Shown here: one piece after another, positions 1-10,000 of the stretch
Position numbering within the stretch: the stretch's first letter is position 1
How the letters are laid out: every line of letters begins with the position of its first letter
NCBI GenBank assembly: GCA_002286715.1
Contig: NSJX01000013.1
Span: 521,216 to 585,215, forward strand
Direction of reading: 5' to 3'
Source of the DNA: Dentipellis sp. KUC8613
Lineage: Eukaryota > Basidiomycota > Agaricomycetes > Russulales > Hericiaceae
Length of the DNA stretch: 64,000 nt
Translations under genes and position numbers: made by a program
Notes under the pieces: model-generated
What the model was told of the DNA's origin: nothing
Seen by the model: only the letters and a program-made list of their open reading frames with translations
Database searches by the model: none

Positions 1-43
1 ATAAAATCATAAAAAATATTCTTCTCTTTCTGCCGTCTTTCAG

Positions 44-1495
44 GAGCCAGTCTACCCCGCGCGGCAACGAACTGTTGCAGCTCCTTATTGATCAGGCTCG
101 ACTGTCTATCAAAGAAGATCTCGCAGTCGGCAGCGACCCTGCATCAATAGAACTTGGCAGATATTACCTGGATCTGGCTGCCTTGATCTCTGTCGAGAAG
201 AATGTCTCGGACCCTGCACACCTGCTTCAGTTCTACTCCACCTCTTTGCTCGGCAACACTACTCTTTCGAAGCTTTCTCAGGACGCTCAGCTATTCGTTA
301 TCACGCATGTTTCGGAGACACTGTCAGCGTGCATTAGCAGAGCACGAGGTAGTACTGATCACCAGCAGGTGTCTTCGATTCGCAGACAAATTGTCGACGC
401 CTCTCCAACGCTTCTCCGAGTATGTTGATTTTCATACTGCCACTCGCCCATTCCACTCAGCGTAGCTCGATACAGCATCTTATACAGTCCCGACTAGCTG
501 ATGATCGACAACGGAAAGCCTGCGAGGTTATCCTCACCGCTTGCCAACAGGTCGGTACTTTCGTATCTCTTGCGTCTAACACCTTAGTTACCTCCACTCG
601 TTTTAGCGTCTCAATGAACGGACTTGGAGTGTACCATCAAATATGATTCCGCAGTTGGAAGAGCTCTCCCAGATAGTGGGGGAACAGCCAGGTCCCAAGT
701 CGGACAAGCTTCAAGACCTTATCAGGGTTCGCAATAGGTCGTCTTTCCTTTCTTTTCTTCATCCGACAACATCATATTTTTGAGCAGTCTCTTCTCCAAC
801 GGCCCGACGCAGCGTCGCGGCCCTCTCCTATTCCACACGCGCCCGTAAACGTATCGCACGCGCACCTTCCGTCCCGGCCATCCTCTGGCGCGGGCAAGAG
901 GAAATTGGAAACTAACGGTAACGGACATGGGAACCAAACAGGCTCGGCACCGCTTTCGATCCGCGGTCAACAGGCTCGCGAGCTCCAGGCGCGGAATCAA
1001 GGCTTTTCTGAGCGACCGCGGGCTCAGACCCTTGCGGCACCCCAGGCCCAAGTAGGATCTACCTCGGCAGGCCCCGGCTTGCATCCCTCAAAACGATTCC
1101 GAGCAAGTCTCGAAGACGACAGACCGTCTCCATCTCCATCGCTCCTGGAACGGCTGAATCCTCAGTCTGGCAACGGCAACGGGAATGGCAGCGGCAACCG
1201 CAGTAAGAATGTGCAGGTGCAAGCACCGCGCAGATCTACTCCACCAGTCCGAGAACCCCAGCACCAACATCAACATCAACCTCAACACCAGCGGCAGCAT
1301 GATGCGTCTCACCCACAGGGAGCATTTGTAGGACTGAGCATCAAGGGCGCGGCGAGGGCCGCGGCAGGGCAGCCGCTAGCGCAGCCGCCGCGGCCGTCGT
1401 CGCTTCTGGACAGAATGGAGAGGGAGTCGCTGGTGGCGCGGATCGACGGTGGGGAAGGGGATGCTCGAAGAAAGAAGCGGAAAGGAAACCCATGA
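44..1495 (+). CDS. Unknown protein, 3' part only (5' end outside window)
   Basis: The first visible exon begins after a CAG acceptor at 41-43 and reads through an alpha-helical region. Further exons follow: about 466-552 (helical, Arg/Lys-rich), about 607-728, then a long last exon from about 787 to the TGA at 1493-1495. The N-terminal visible part is ordered and helical. The last 200 residues are low complexity: Gly-Asn repeats, a Gln-His tract near 1255-1300, and a basic KKRKG end that could be a nuclear localisation signal. Two short motifs recur in the tail, LSI(R/K)G at about 952 and 1336, and SLL(E/D)R at about 1138 and 1399, which suggests repeated short linear binding motifs. I do not recognise the family. 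Frame continuity across the introns is good, so a real gene is likely, but the product is unknown. Confidence 0.6.
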
Positions 1496-1837
1496 TCATG
1501 AGCGCTTGAGCTCGAGAGGAGCGTCGAGCGAGCGGTTCAGACCGTGTCGATGGTCGTCGCCGTACTTTGTAGCGAATAGCGTAGCACACTCGCGATACCC
1601 TTGCAATGCACGCAGGTGCCTTGTCAACGAGTCTCCAGTGACAGTCCTGCATTCAGGTTTGTCTTGCGTGTTCTGGCATGATTGTGCGAGAATTTGTCAT
1701 GTGTGAATCGGTGGAGAACATTGCGACGTCATGCAAGTAGTCGACCCCCTCTCAAAGGCTTGGTAAGACGTTTCGTTCCTTCTTCCATCTCATCGGAACC
1801 CAAGTGCACAAATTTTCGATCTAAGAACAGAACTGCG
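1496..1837. other. Intergenic gap and promoter of the methyltransferase gene
   Basis: This 342-base spacer lies between two plus-strand genes. I see no gene, RNA or repeat in it. It must hold the terminator of the upstream gene and the promoter of the homocysteine methyltransferase. Confidence 0.5.
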
Positions 1838-3196
1838 ATGTCTCGATTTACAGAATTATTTCAACCAAATACATGTGTGATATTGGATGGAGGCATGGTG
1901 AGCATATATCATAGTCTACGGGCACATGGGGTCTGCATGTGTAACTGTGCTATCGTGCAGGGGACCACACTGGAGGATGTGTTCAAAGCCGATGTGTCCC
2001 ACACCGCGCTTTGGTCCGCGAAACCGATAGACGAGGATCCAGAGAGCATCATCTCGGCGCACCTCGCATTCTTACGCGCGGGTGCCCGCATCATATCGAC
2101 GACGACGTACGTAGCGTCAGCGTGTACTCGCAGAGGCGGATCGCTGAATAATTTATTATGATATATCCCGCGTGGCGCCAGATACCAATGCGCATTCGAA
2201 ACATACGCACGGGCAGGCTACTCTGCTGCGGACGCTGAGAGGCTAATGCACAAGGCTGTCACACTCGCAGCCGAGGCGCGCCAACGGTTCGTCGAAGAAA
2301 CGACAGCAGAGGGCACCTCCACCGCGGACATCCGGATCGCTCTATCATTAGGACCGCTCGGTGCGACCCTCTCGCCGACACAGGAGTTCGACGGGTTCTA
2401 CCCGCCCCCATACGGCCCACGCGCCTACACTACAGACGGCGCAAACCGCAACGCAATTGGGGAGGCTGCGCAAGAGAAGGAACTCGAGGCAATGGCCGTC
2501 GACGCGTTGACGGGGTTCCACCTGCAGCGCCTGCGCGTGTTCGCGAACGCCGTCGAGGTGTGGACGGCAGTGGACTGCGTTGCGTTTGAGACGGTGCCGC
2601 TCGTGCGCGAGGTCGAGGCGATCAAGGCGGCGATGCAGCTGCTTGCGCTCGAGCTTGCGCCGCGCGGACGGGGATTCGAGCGGAAGCCGTGGTGGGTGAG
2701 TGCGGTGTATCCTGGGGGGCGGCTGCCGCAGCAGGCTGCAGCTGCTCCCGGGATGGGCCCGGAGCGGCTGGGTATTCGAGACGTGGTGCGGTGTGCGCTG
2801 CTTGAGGAGGGTGCGGATGTCAGTCAGGCGGTTGAGCGGAGCGATGTCCCGGACGGTCTGGGTGTCAATTGTACGGATGTGAAGCTGCTGCGGGCGCTGC
2901 TGCCAGAGGCGGAGAGAACGGCGGCGGAGGTGCTTGCCGACAGACCAAGGCCGTGGCTGGTAATATACCCGAACGGTGGGGACACGTATGATCCTACGTC
3001 TAGGACGTGGAGTCAGTCGGAAGATGGCGCGTTGAAGAGCAAAAGTTGGGCGGATGATCTTGCCTCGGTCTTGGAAGAAGTGAAGGGGAGGAATTTCTGG
3101 GCAGGGTTCATTGTCGGAGGATGCTGCAAGGCGGGGCCGGCAGAGATACAGACGTTGACAGAGCATTTGAAGGGGAGGGGACTTATCGAAGTATGA
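1838..3196 (+). CDS. MHT1: Homocysteine S-methyltransferase
   Basis: This enzyme moves a methyl group from S-methylmethionine or S-adenosylmethionine to homocysteine, giving methionine, in the cytosol. Three exons join in frame: 1838-1897, 1961-2106 and 2182-3196, giving 406 residues. Exon 1 ends on the strand motif ILDGGM and exon 2 continues with GTTLED, so the family's N-terminal D-G-G/GT signature is rebuilt by splicing. The exon 2/3 junction restores STTTYQ, which is typical of the family. The zinc ligands are visible as the Cys in GVNCT (about residue 290) and the paired Cys of VGGCC near the C terminus. Length and motifs match the Mht1/Sam4 family; which of the two methyl donors is preferred cannot be told from sequence. 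The large third exon is GC-rich and intact. Confidence 0.93.
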
Positions 3197-3588
3197 ACAA
3201 GCGTACTCACGGGTATAATATTGTATGAACGCGCTGAAGATCCGTCGTACACGGTACGCTGCAGAGAATACGTGTTGGATTCAATTGAAGGGAAGGCGGA
3301 GAAGCGCCCAGGCGGCTGAACACGTGAGAGACTCGTTCGGCATATGCCGGTCGGACTGCGAGCCGCGCGCCCTGAGGCAAACTCTACGATACCAACGAGC
3401 GCAGGTGCACGGAAAAGCCGTCGAACGTCGTCAAGGCAGGCCTCAAGTCTCAAAAACAACCAAACGGTACGCATCTGCACTGTTTTCATGCTGCCTGGAG
3501 AAAGAACGGGAGGAAACGCGTAGCGAATAGCGGTGGATGGCAGGCTGGCAAGTCGGATGCTGACCCCGTGTGTTCCCGCAGGCCCAGC
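3197..3588. other. Intergenic gap with likely 5' leader of RPS0
   Basis: This stretch of 392 bases has no recognisable gene. The CCCGCAG at about 3575-3581 just before the uS2 start codon looks like a splice acceptor, so the ribosomal protein gene may have a 5'-leader intron. That is inference only. Confidence 0.4.
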
Positions 3589-4591
3589 ATGTCTTCAAAA
3601 CTCCCCTCCGTCCTCAGCGCTACCGATGAGGAGATCCAGATGCTCCTGGCTGCTCAGTGCCATATTGGCACCAAGAACTGCGACAAGCAGATGGAGCCTT
3701 ACGTTTGGAAGCGAAGGGCCGACGGTGAGCATAGGAAGGACAGCGCGGGGGCATGGTGGAATCTCATCATTCATCTGGCTCAGGTATCCACGTTATCAAC
3801 ATTGGCAAGACCTGGGAGAAGCTTGTCTTCGCTGCGCGCATCATCGCCGCCGTCGAGAACCCGAACGACGTCTGTGTCATCTCCGCCCGTCCTTACGGCC
3901 ACCGTGCCGTCCTGAAGTACGCCGCCAACACTGGCGCGCAGGCGATCGCTGGCCGCTTCACCCCCGGTAGCTTCACGAACTACATCACGCGCTCGTTCAA
4001 GGAGCCCCGCCTCATCATCGTTACCGACCCCCGCGTCGACCACCAGGCCATCCGTGAGGCCTCGTACGTCAACATCCCCGTCATCGCTCTTTGCGACACC
4101 GATGCCCCCCTCAAGTTCGTTGATGTTGCCATCCCCACGAACAACAAGTCGCGCCATTCGATTGGTCTGATCTGGTGGCTTCTTGCCCGTGAGGTCCTCC
4201 GTCTCCGCGGCACCATCCCCCGCACTTCCGACGGCTGGAATGTCATGGTCGACATGTTCTTCTACCGTGACCCCGAGGAGGTCGAGAAGCAGCAGCAGGA
4301 AGAGGCCCAGGCCAAGGCTGCCGCTACCGCTGGCGAGGCCGAGCCCGCCCCTGGTCTCTCCGAGTGGGACGTCAGCTCCGCTCCCCAGGCAGGTGGTATC
4401 AACCCTGCCCTTGTCGCGCAGGAGGGAGGTCAGTTATACGCCCATGTTCATGGCTCGCGTACTGATTGCTTGCAGGTGCCCTCGACTGGTCCGCTGAGCC
4501 GACGGGTGGTGCGACCGACTGGGCAGCAGAGCCGGCTGCTGCTGCGCCTGGCTGGGGTGCGGACGCCCAGCAGGCGAGCGGCTGGGAGTAA
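3589..4591 (+). CDS. RPS0: Small ribosomal subunit protein uS2 (S0/SA)
   Basis: This is the cytosolic 40S protein uS2, needed for late 18S rRNA processing and 40S assembly; its animal orthologue is the laminin-receptor homologue SA. Exons 3589-3724, 3784-4428 and 4476-4591 splice in frame to 298 residues, close to the usual length. The family signature is clear: the N-terminal [12 protein letters not shown] block, [14 protein letters not shown] across the first junction, the [11 protein letters not shown] block and the [12 protein letters not shown] block. The C-terminal tail is acidic and Trp-rich with repeated (D/E)W units, as in other eukaryotic uS2 proteins. Both introns are short (59 and 47 bases) and too small to host a snoRNA. 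Codon use is strongly C-biased at third positions compared with neighbouring genes, as expected of a highly expressed gene. Confidence 0.97.
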
Positions 4592-5080
4592 AAGTCGGGT
4601 CTTAGGTCGTGCTGATGTGGTCGTTTTTATTACTTGCTGTCCGCGGAGCATATGCGTTTCCTTGCATTGTTATGCCCGGTCCCCACCAAAAGCATATGCA
4701 GACTATGACCATAACATGACATTTTTTCTTATGAAAAATCCAAAAAGACTTGCGGGAAACTATACCAGTTTGGAGTGCTCGTGAGATGTTGGGGGGAGTG
4801 CTCGAAGCGCGCGGTTGGACGCGTTGGACGCGCGCCCAGCCAAATATAGGGCGGTCACTTGTCTTGTACTATTGTCGTGCCATGGTCCGACAGACACGCT
4901 CCATTCCTGGTCGTATTTCCGTCCTAAACGTACGCGTCGGCTATTCGTCTCACAGCTCACGAGACCATAGCTTCCGCCCTCGAGGCCGCGCTATATAAAC
5001 CGGGCCCCCATCACGTCGTGCGCGTACATGCCTCGCCCCACGGCCCCTGACGTGCACGCTGTCGACCCCATTCACAGGAC
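4592..5080. other. Intergenic gap and lipase promoter region
   Basis: This 489-base spacer between two plus-strand genes has no coding signal. It holds a short direct repeat of GTTGGACGCG near 4813-4831 and the TATA box listed separately. Confidence 0.4.
4992..4999 (+). promoter_or_regulatory. TATA box of the lipase gene
   Basis: TATATAAA lies 82-89 bases upstream of the lipase start codon, in an otherwise GC-rich stretch. Position and sequence fit a core promoter of a regulated gene. This is a consensus match only. Confidence 0.55.
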
Positions 5081-6536
5081 ATGCGCTGGCTACGTGCTAT
5101 AGCCATCTTTGGCTCTATTGTCGCGTGCGCCAGCCGCCAGTTCCCACTCCCGTTGCCAGTGGGCGGCATACCTGACAGCGCGTATGACGAACTCGTGCGG
5201 TTCGCCAAGTTCTCGTCGGCGGTTTACCAGCTCATATGTCCTAGGCCGCTGGGAAGCACCCTCGTGGAGTCTGTAAGTGACCGCAGGAAGTTCATGCTCC
5301 ACATGCCAAACTCATGAACTATTCTAGTTTACTAGCCTCATTACAGACGCACATGGATTTGTTGCACGCGATGACGAAACAAAGGAAATTGTTGTAGCTT
5401 TCCGTGGTAGCAAGGACCTCGAGGACCTCTTGACCGGTATGCATCATCCATATTATCGCGCAGGCATCTATTGATTCACGGCTCAGCAGACGGAAATGTC
5501 ATTCTAATACCCTACGAGTCGCCCGGTGTACAACTCAACTCGACTGAACCCGTGGAGGTGCATGCCGGGTTTCTGATTTCATTCAACTCCATCGCGCGTA
5601 CCGCCATCGGCGTTGTGCAGGACCAGCTGGAAAGTTACCCGAATTACACGGTCGTGGTCACAGGTCAGTCTTCAACTATCTTGGCAATTCGTCATGGCAT
5701 GGGTTCAATGTGGAGATGCTCAATGGCAAAAAGGGCATTCTCTTGGAGGTGCGATTGCTTCTCTGGCGAGCGTGTCATTCAGGGTGCACTTTCCGTCTGC
5801 CCACATCCGACTGTTCACTTTTGGTAAATCCCAACCTTTTTTTGGGTTATCCTTGCTTGTCTGACCAGTGCCGCTAGGCCAACCAAGAACCGGAAATCCA
5901 GGTTACGCCGACGTTGTAGGCAAGCTGTTGGGCCATAACAATGTATATCGAGGTTGGTCAACTCTCCTTCCATTCCGTTCCTCGTGAACATGCCACTGAC
6001 GTCCGCCCGCTGTGAAGCCGTTCACACATGGGGTAGGCAGCTCTCTGGTCCTCACCAATATGGTCATTCATAGTAATTCCACAGACGGTGTGCCTACAAT
6101 CCTGCCAGAATCCTGGGGCTACCGCCACCAGTAAGTCCTCCTGACTTGTCGTACTTTCGGCTAGAGCCTTGACACGCGCCTACCTCTCCTAGCGCCACCG
6201 AGTACTGGCAGTACATGGAACCGCGTGAGTGGCGCACACATCAGGAATCTGTACTGCCTAACAGCGACGCTTCTGCAGCGGAACCGTCGACGGTCCGCCG
6301 GTGCTCTGGGCAAGAAGACCCTTCCTGTAGTGATTCCATAGGTCTGTCCAACAGCATCTCGTTCGTGAGTAGCTTCTCATCCAACGTGATCTTTCTTTCA
6401 GCGTCCACTGGCATCAATCTCGCGCATGGTCTTTACTTTGGCCAAAGTATGTGAACCCGCCATGTGGTACATTGCGACCTGCTGACATTCGGGATGAATG
6501 GCAGTCATGACCGCGGACGCTACTTTATGCCTCTAG
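5081..6536 (+). CDS. Secreted class 3 (alpha/beta-hydrolase) lipase
   Basis: This is a predicted extracellular triacylglycerol or related ester lipase. Eleven exons join in frame: 5081-5272, 5328-5436, 5490-5663, 5734-5823, 5878-5952, 6018-6032, 6085-6130, 6193-6224, 6279-6341, 6402-6446 and 6505-6536, giving 290 residues. Residues 1-18 form a signal peptide (basic start, hydrophobic core, Ala-Ser-rich end). The nucleophile elbow GHSLGGA is rebuilt at the junction of exons 3 and 4. The oxyanion region is VAFRGS. The catalytic Asp sits in the HTWDGVP stretch, and the His lies in the RHHATEYW stretch, both class 3 positions. A C-terminal Cys-rich segment (RRCSG, DPSCSD) probably forms a disulfide. 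Exon 6 is only 15 bases long. The gene has its own TATA box and no co-oriented partner. Substrate cannot be inferred. Confidence 0.92.
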
Positions 6537-7078
6537 CGAGATGTTTGATAACCGCTCTGTACTAATACTTTACACTACGATACCCTTGATCACCATAATA
6601 TCATAGTACCCTCGCACCGAAGAAGAGGCCTATCAAACCCAGTAACACAGTCGGATTGCGGGTCTATACCTGCTACCTATACAGCTATGAAGGACAGAGG
6701 GCCCCATCCGGCCAGATTCAGAAACAGCGGACAGCGGACAGTGAACAGTGGTACCTGTACAAATTACAGCGAAGAAAACGGAGTACTAATTCATACACGT
6801 ATGCGCATAGTATGGTATCAATATATGACTTGTAATCGATAGGATGTGATAAATAAATGTGATGTGGTGGTGGTGTGGGCGGGCAGGTGCGAAAGCAGTG
6901 ACACAGCGAGCGAGGGGATTGGGTGGACTGGGACTGGGAATAGGGAGGGGGGTAACAGCCAGCGTTCGCATCCGAAAGAATAAGTGAAAACTAACAAACG
7001 ACACAAAGGAAGAAAAGAAGATAAAAAGCGAGAAAGAAGGAAGGAGAGAACGAGAAAGATAAGATACTAAACACCCTG
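6537..7078. other. Convergent intergenic region
   Basis: This is the space between the 3' ends of the lipase (plus) and adenylate cyclase (minus) genes. It holds purine-rich and AT-rich stretches (about 6990-7070) that probably belong to 3' untranslated regions. I see no gene. Confidence 0.4.
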
Positions 7079-10000
7079 TCACGCAGCTAACAAACTCAGG
7101 ATACGCTCCAACGTCTGCGGGTCAATCGGCCTGCCATTTCTGCTCTTCAGCGCGGTGGTGATTGCCGACACTTCGGGCGATGCGAGACGGCTGGACAGGC
7201 CAGTGACGGCGATCTCGAGCTGCAGCAGCACAAGCTCCATTATCGACACGAACTCGGTCTCGGACGGCTTGTCGGGGATGGGGGGCAGTAGCGTCGCGGG
7301 GTCGCCATACAGGTACAGCGCAGCGTTCTCGCCGTCGCCGCCGTTGGGATTGCTGTTGGGATTGCCGTTGCCAGGTGCATCGGATTCCGCCTCGATAGCG
7401 GGCAGCGCGTTGCTGCCTTTGCGTGGGGCAATCGCGCGGAAGACGCGGTTTCCGGCGAGCGCCTGCAGGCGCACGCTGAGCATCGCAAGCTCGCGCAGCT
7501 CTTCGACGGAGCAGAGCACCTGGTTCGCGCCGACATCCGAGATTGACTCCTCGTCCATGTCCCTGCGGCCCGCGAGGTCGCCGGGGAACACGAGCGTGAG
7601 CGTCTCGGGCACCTCGAGGCCCTTGAGCTTCACCTCGCCGACCTTGGTCATCTGGATGTTTAGGCGGCGGATCGCGTCGACGACATGCGGCGGTTGCATC
7701 ATCGAGTGCTCCGTGTCCGGGCCCTTCTCGAGGATTCGCGCCTCGATCTCCCGCACGACGTCGGTGCTCACCATGATCTGCCCGCCTTGCGCGCAGGTGC
7801 ACACACGCGCGGCGCGGTTCACCATGGGGCCGTAGTAGTCCATCCGCTTGGTGATTTGGTCGATTTCGCATACTGGCGAACCGCAGTGGATGCCCATACG
7901 CAGCGACAGCCCCCGCGCGATGACGTTCCCGTTCGCGTCGCGAATTTCGCGCCCGTCCTCGCAGTTCAGGATCTCCTGCGGCCACGGCTCGTTCAGCAGC
8001 TGGAGTTGCACATTCAAGGACCACAGCAGCGCGGCAGAGACCGTCTGGAACGCGACCATGAACGCGTCGCCTTCCGTCTTGACCTCGTACCCGCCGCAGA
8101 AACGCGACTGTCGCCGCAGCAAACTGTGATGCATCCGCATCGCCGACGGCATGCCCGCATTCGTCTCCCACAGGTGCGTCGAATTGCGGATGTCCGTGAA
8201 CACGAGCGTGATGTGCCCCGTCGGCGGGTCGACCTCCTCGTCCAGCCGCGCGATGTTGCGGTCCCCGATCTGGTCCTTCTGCCGCCGGCGCGTGGACGTG
8301 TACAGGTCCGAGTCGACGAGCGACTCGACCGTCGCCTGCCGCGAGCGCGACTGGAACAGGCTCGCCGTCGAGATCACCATGATCATCGTGCTGCCCTCCG
8401 CGCCGTAGCTGATGGCGAAGTCGCGCAGCTTCTGTGCCGCGATCATCGGGTCCCCGCGCTCGGAGCGCGCGATGTCGACGGCGGTCTGGTACGAAACGTA
8501 GTCCCACAGGCCGCTGTTCGCGATGATGATGAACTCGTCGAGCTCGGAGAGCCTGTACGCGTAGACGTCGGGCCGCGCGTTGACGACGGGCAGGAGGTGG
8601 TAGAACCCGAACGAGCGCGAGACGTTCACCTCGTCGTTGACGAGGCCCTTCGGCGAGACCCACCCCTCCGCCGCGCGGATGCGGGCGATCTCATTCCTGT
8701 CGAACGGATCGTGCTTCGTCGCTACGATCTCCGCGGTCCCTCGGCGCGATACCACTGCTAGTGCGTTGCCCGCATTCGCCACGTAGAGCGTCTTGTCCCT
8801 GATATACGCGACGATACCAGATGCACCCCAATTGGACAACTCCGGCGTCGAGGTGTTGGAGGGGTTGCTCGCGAGCGACATCTTGCGTGGCAGTGTCCGG
8901 CCCGAAAAGATGAAGTCGTGCGTATAGCGGTTGAGCTTGAGGAACGTCCTCCGAAGCGCGTCCTGCACTGTCTCGCCCTTGGACGAGTCCAGCGCGCCCA
9001 GGTGCGCCGCGAAGATCGACACGAAGTTGTCGTGGAGGTACTTCGATGTGCGACTGTCCTCCGGGGACGCCTGCGCACGTCCGAACATCGCAAAGATAGC
9101 TTCATCTCTGTCGCGGAACGCCGGCTGGACGAGATCGAACATGGACACGTAGTCACGCCCGCGGCCCAGGTTGTCCGCGATCCCGTACGCCATGGAGTTG
9201 ACATCGGATAAAGAGGTGCGCACGCGGCGCTCCTCGTTATCATCTGGGATATTGCGTGCGAAGGTCGTGGTGACGTCCATGAGCCCCAATACGCGCAGGT
9301 GCTCCAGGCCGCTGAAACCCGCAAGGTCGAGCACCTTCTTGGTCTGTATCTCCTGGCCCTTGCGCGACTGGTCCGGCCGAATCTCAAGACGCTTGTTTCC
9401 CGACAAGTTGAGGTAGACGAGGTTCTTGTTGAAATTCCTGGAATGATAGGAAGGTTAGAAAAGGCGCGTACCCTCCGTGCCACTGGAGTAAAACTCACCA
9501 GTTCCAGTCGAACTCCCAGTTGTTGACGTTATACTTGAGCACGTTGCTGCCTACATCGAGCACAGTCAAACTCGGAACCTTCGCCAGCTCCTGCGGCAGC
9601 GTCTGCAGCCTGTTGCCGTTCAAAAACAGTGTGTCGAGCTTGTTGAGGCGGTGTAAATCCTCTGTCGGCAAACTCGCGAGCTTGTTCCCGCTCAGATACA
9701 GCGCCTCGAGGTACGTCATCTCCCTGAAGAACGAGCGGGGCATTTCCTGGATGTCGTTGAAGGACAGATTGAGCACCGTCAGCTTGCGCAAAATTGTCAA
9801 CACCGGCAGCGCTTCGTCGGTGAGCGTGTTCTCGCCCAAGTACAGCTGTGAGAGAGACGATGCGAGCGGGGGCAGTGCGCGGGCGGGTGGCACTAAGCTC
9901 GTAGTGCTGGCCGTGGAGACCTTTCGCTCGAAAACGATGGCGGACGGGGGGCTGGTGGATATTTCGGGTACCGCAAGGTTCATGGATGGTGCTACCGTCG

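Noticed and set aside
7122..8761. Long open frames of 358 codons (plus) and 513 codons (minus, other frame) overlapping adenylate cyclase
   Set aside because: They are shadows caused by GC-rich third positions of the cyclase gene; composition is Arg-rich and no domain is visible.
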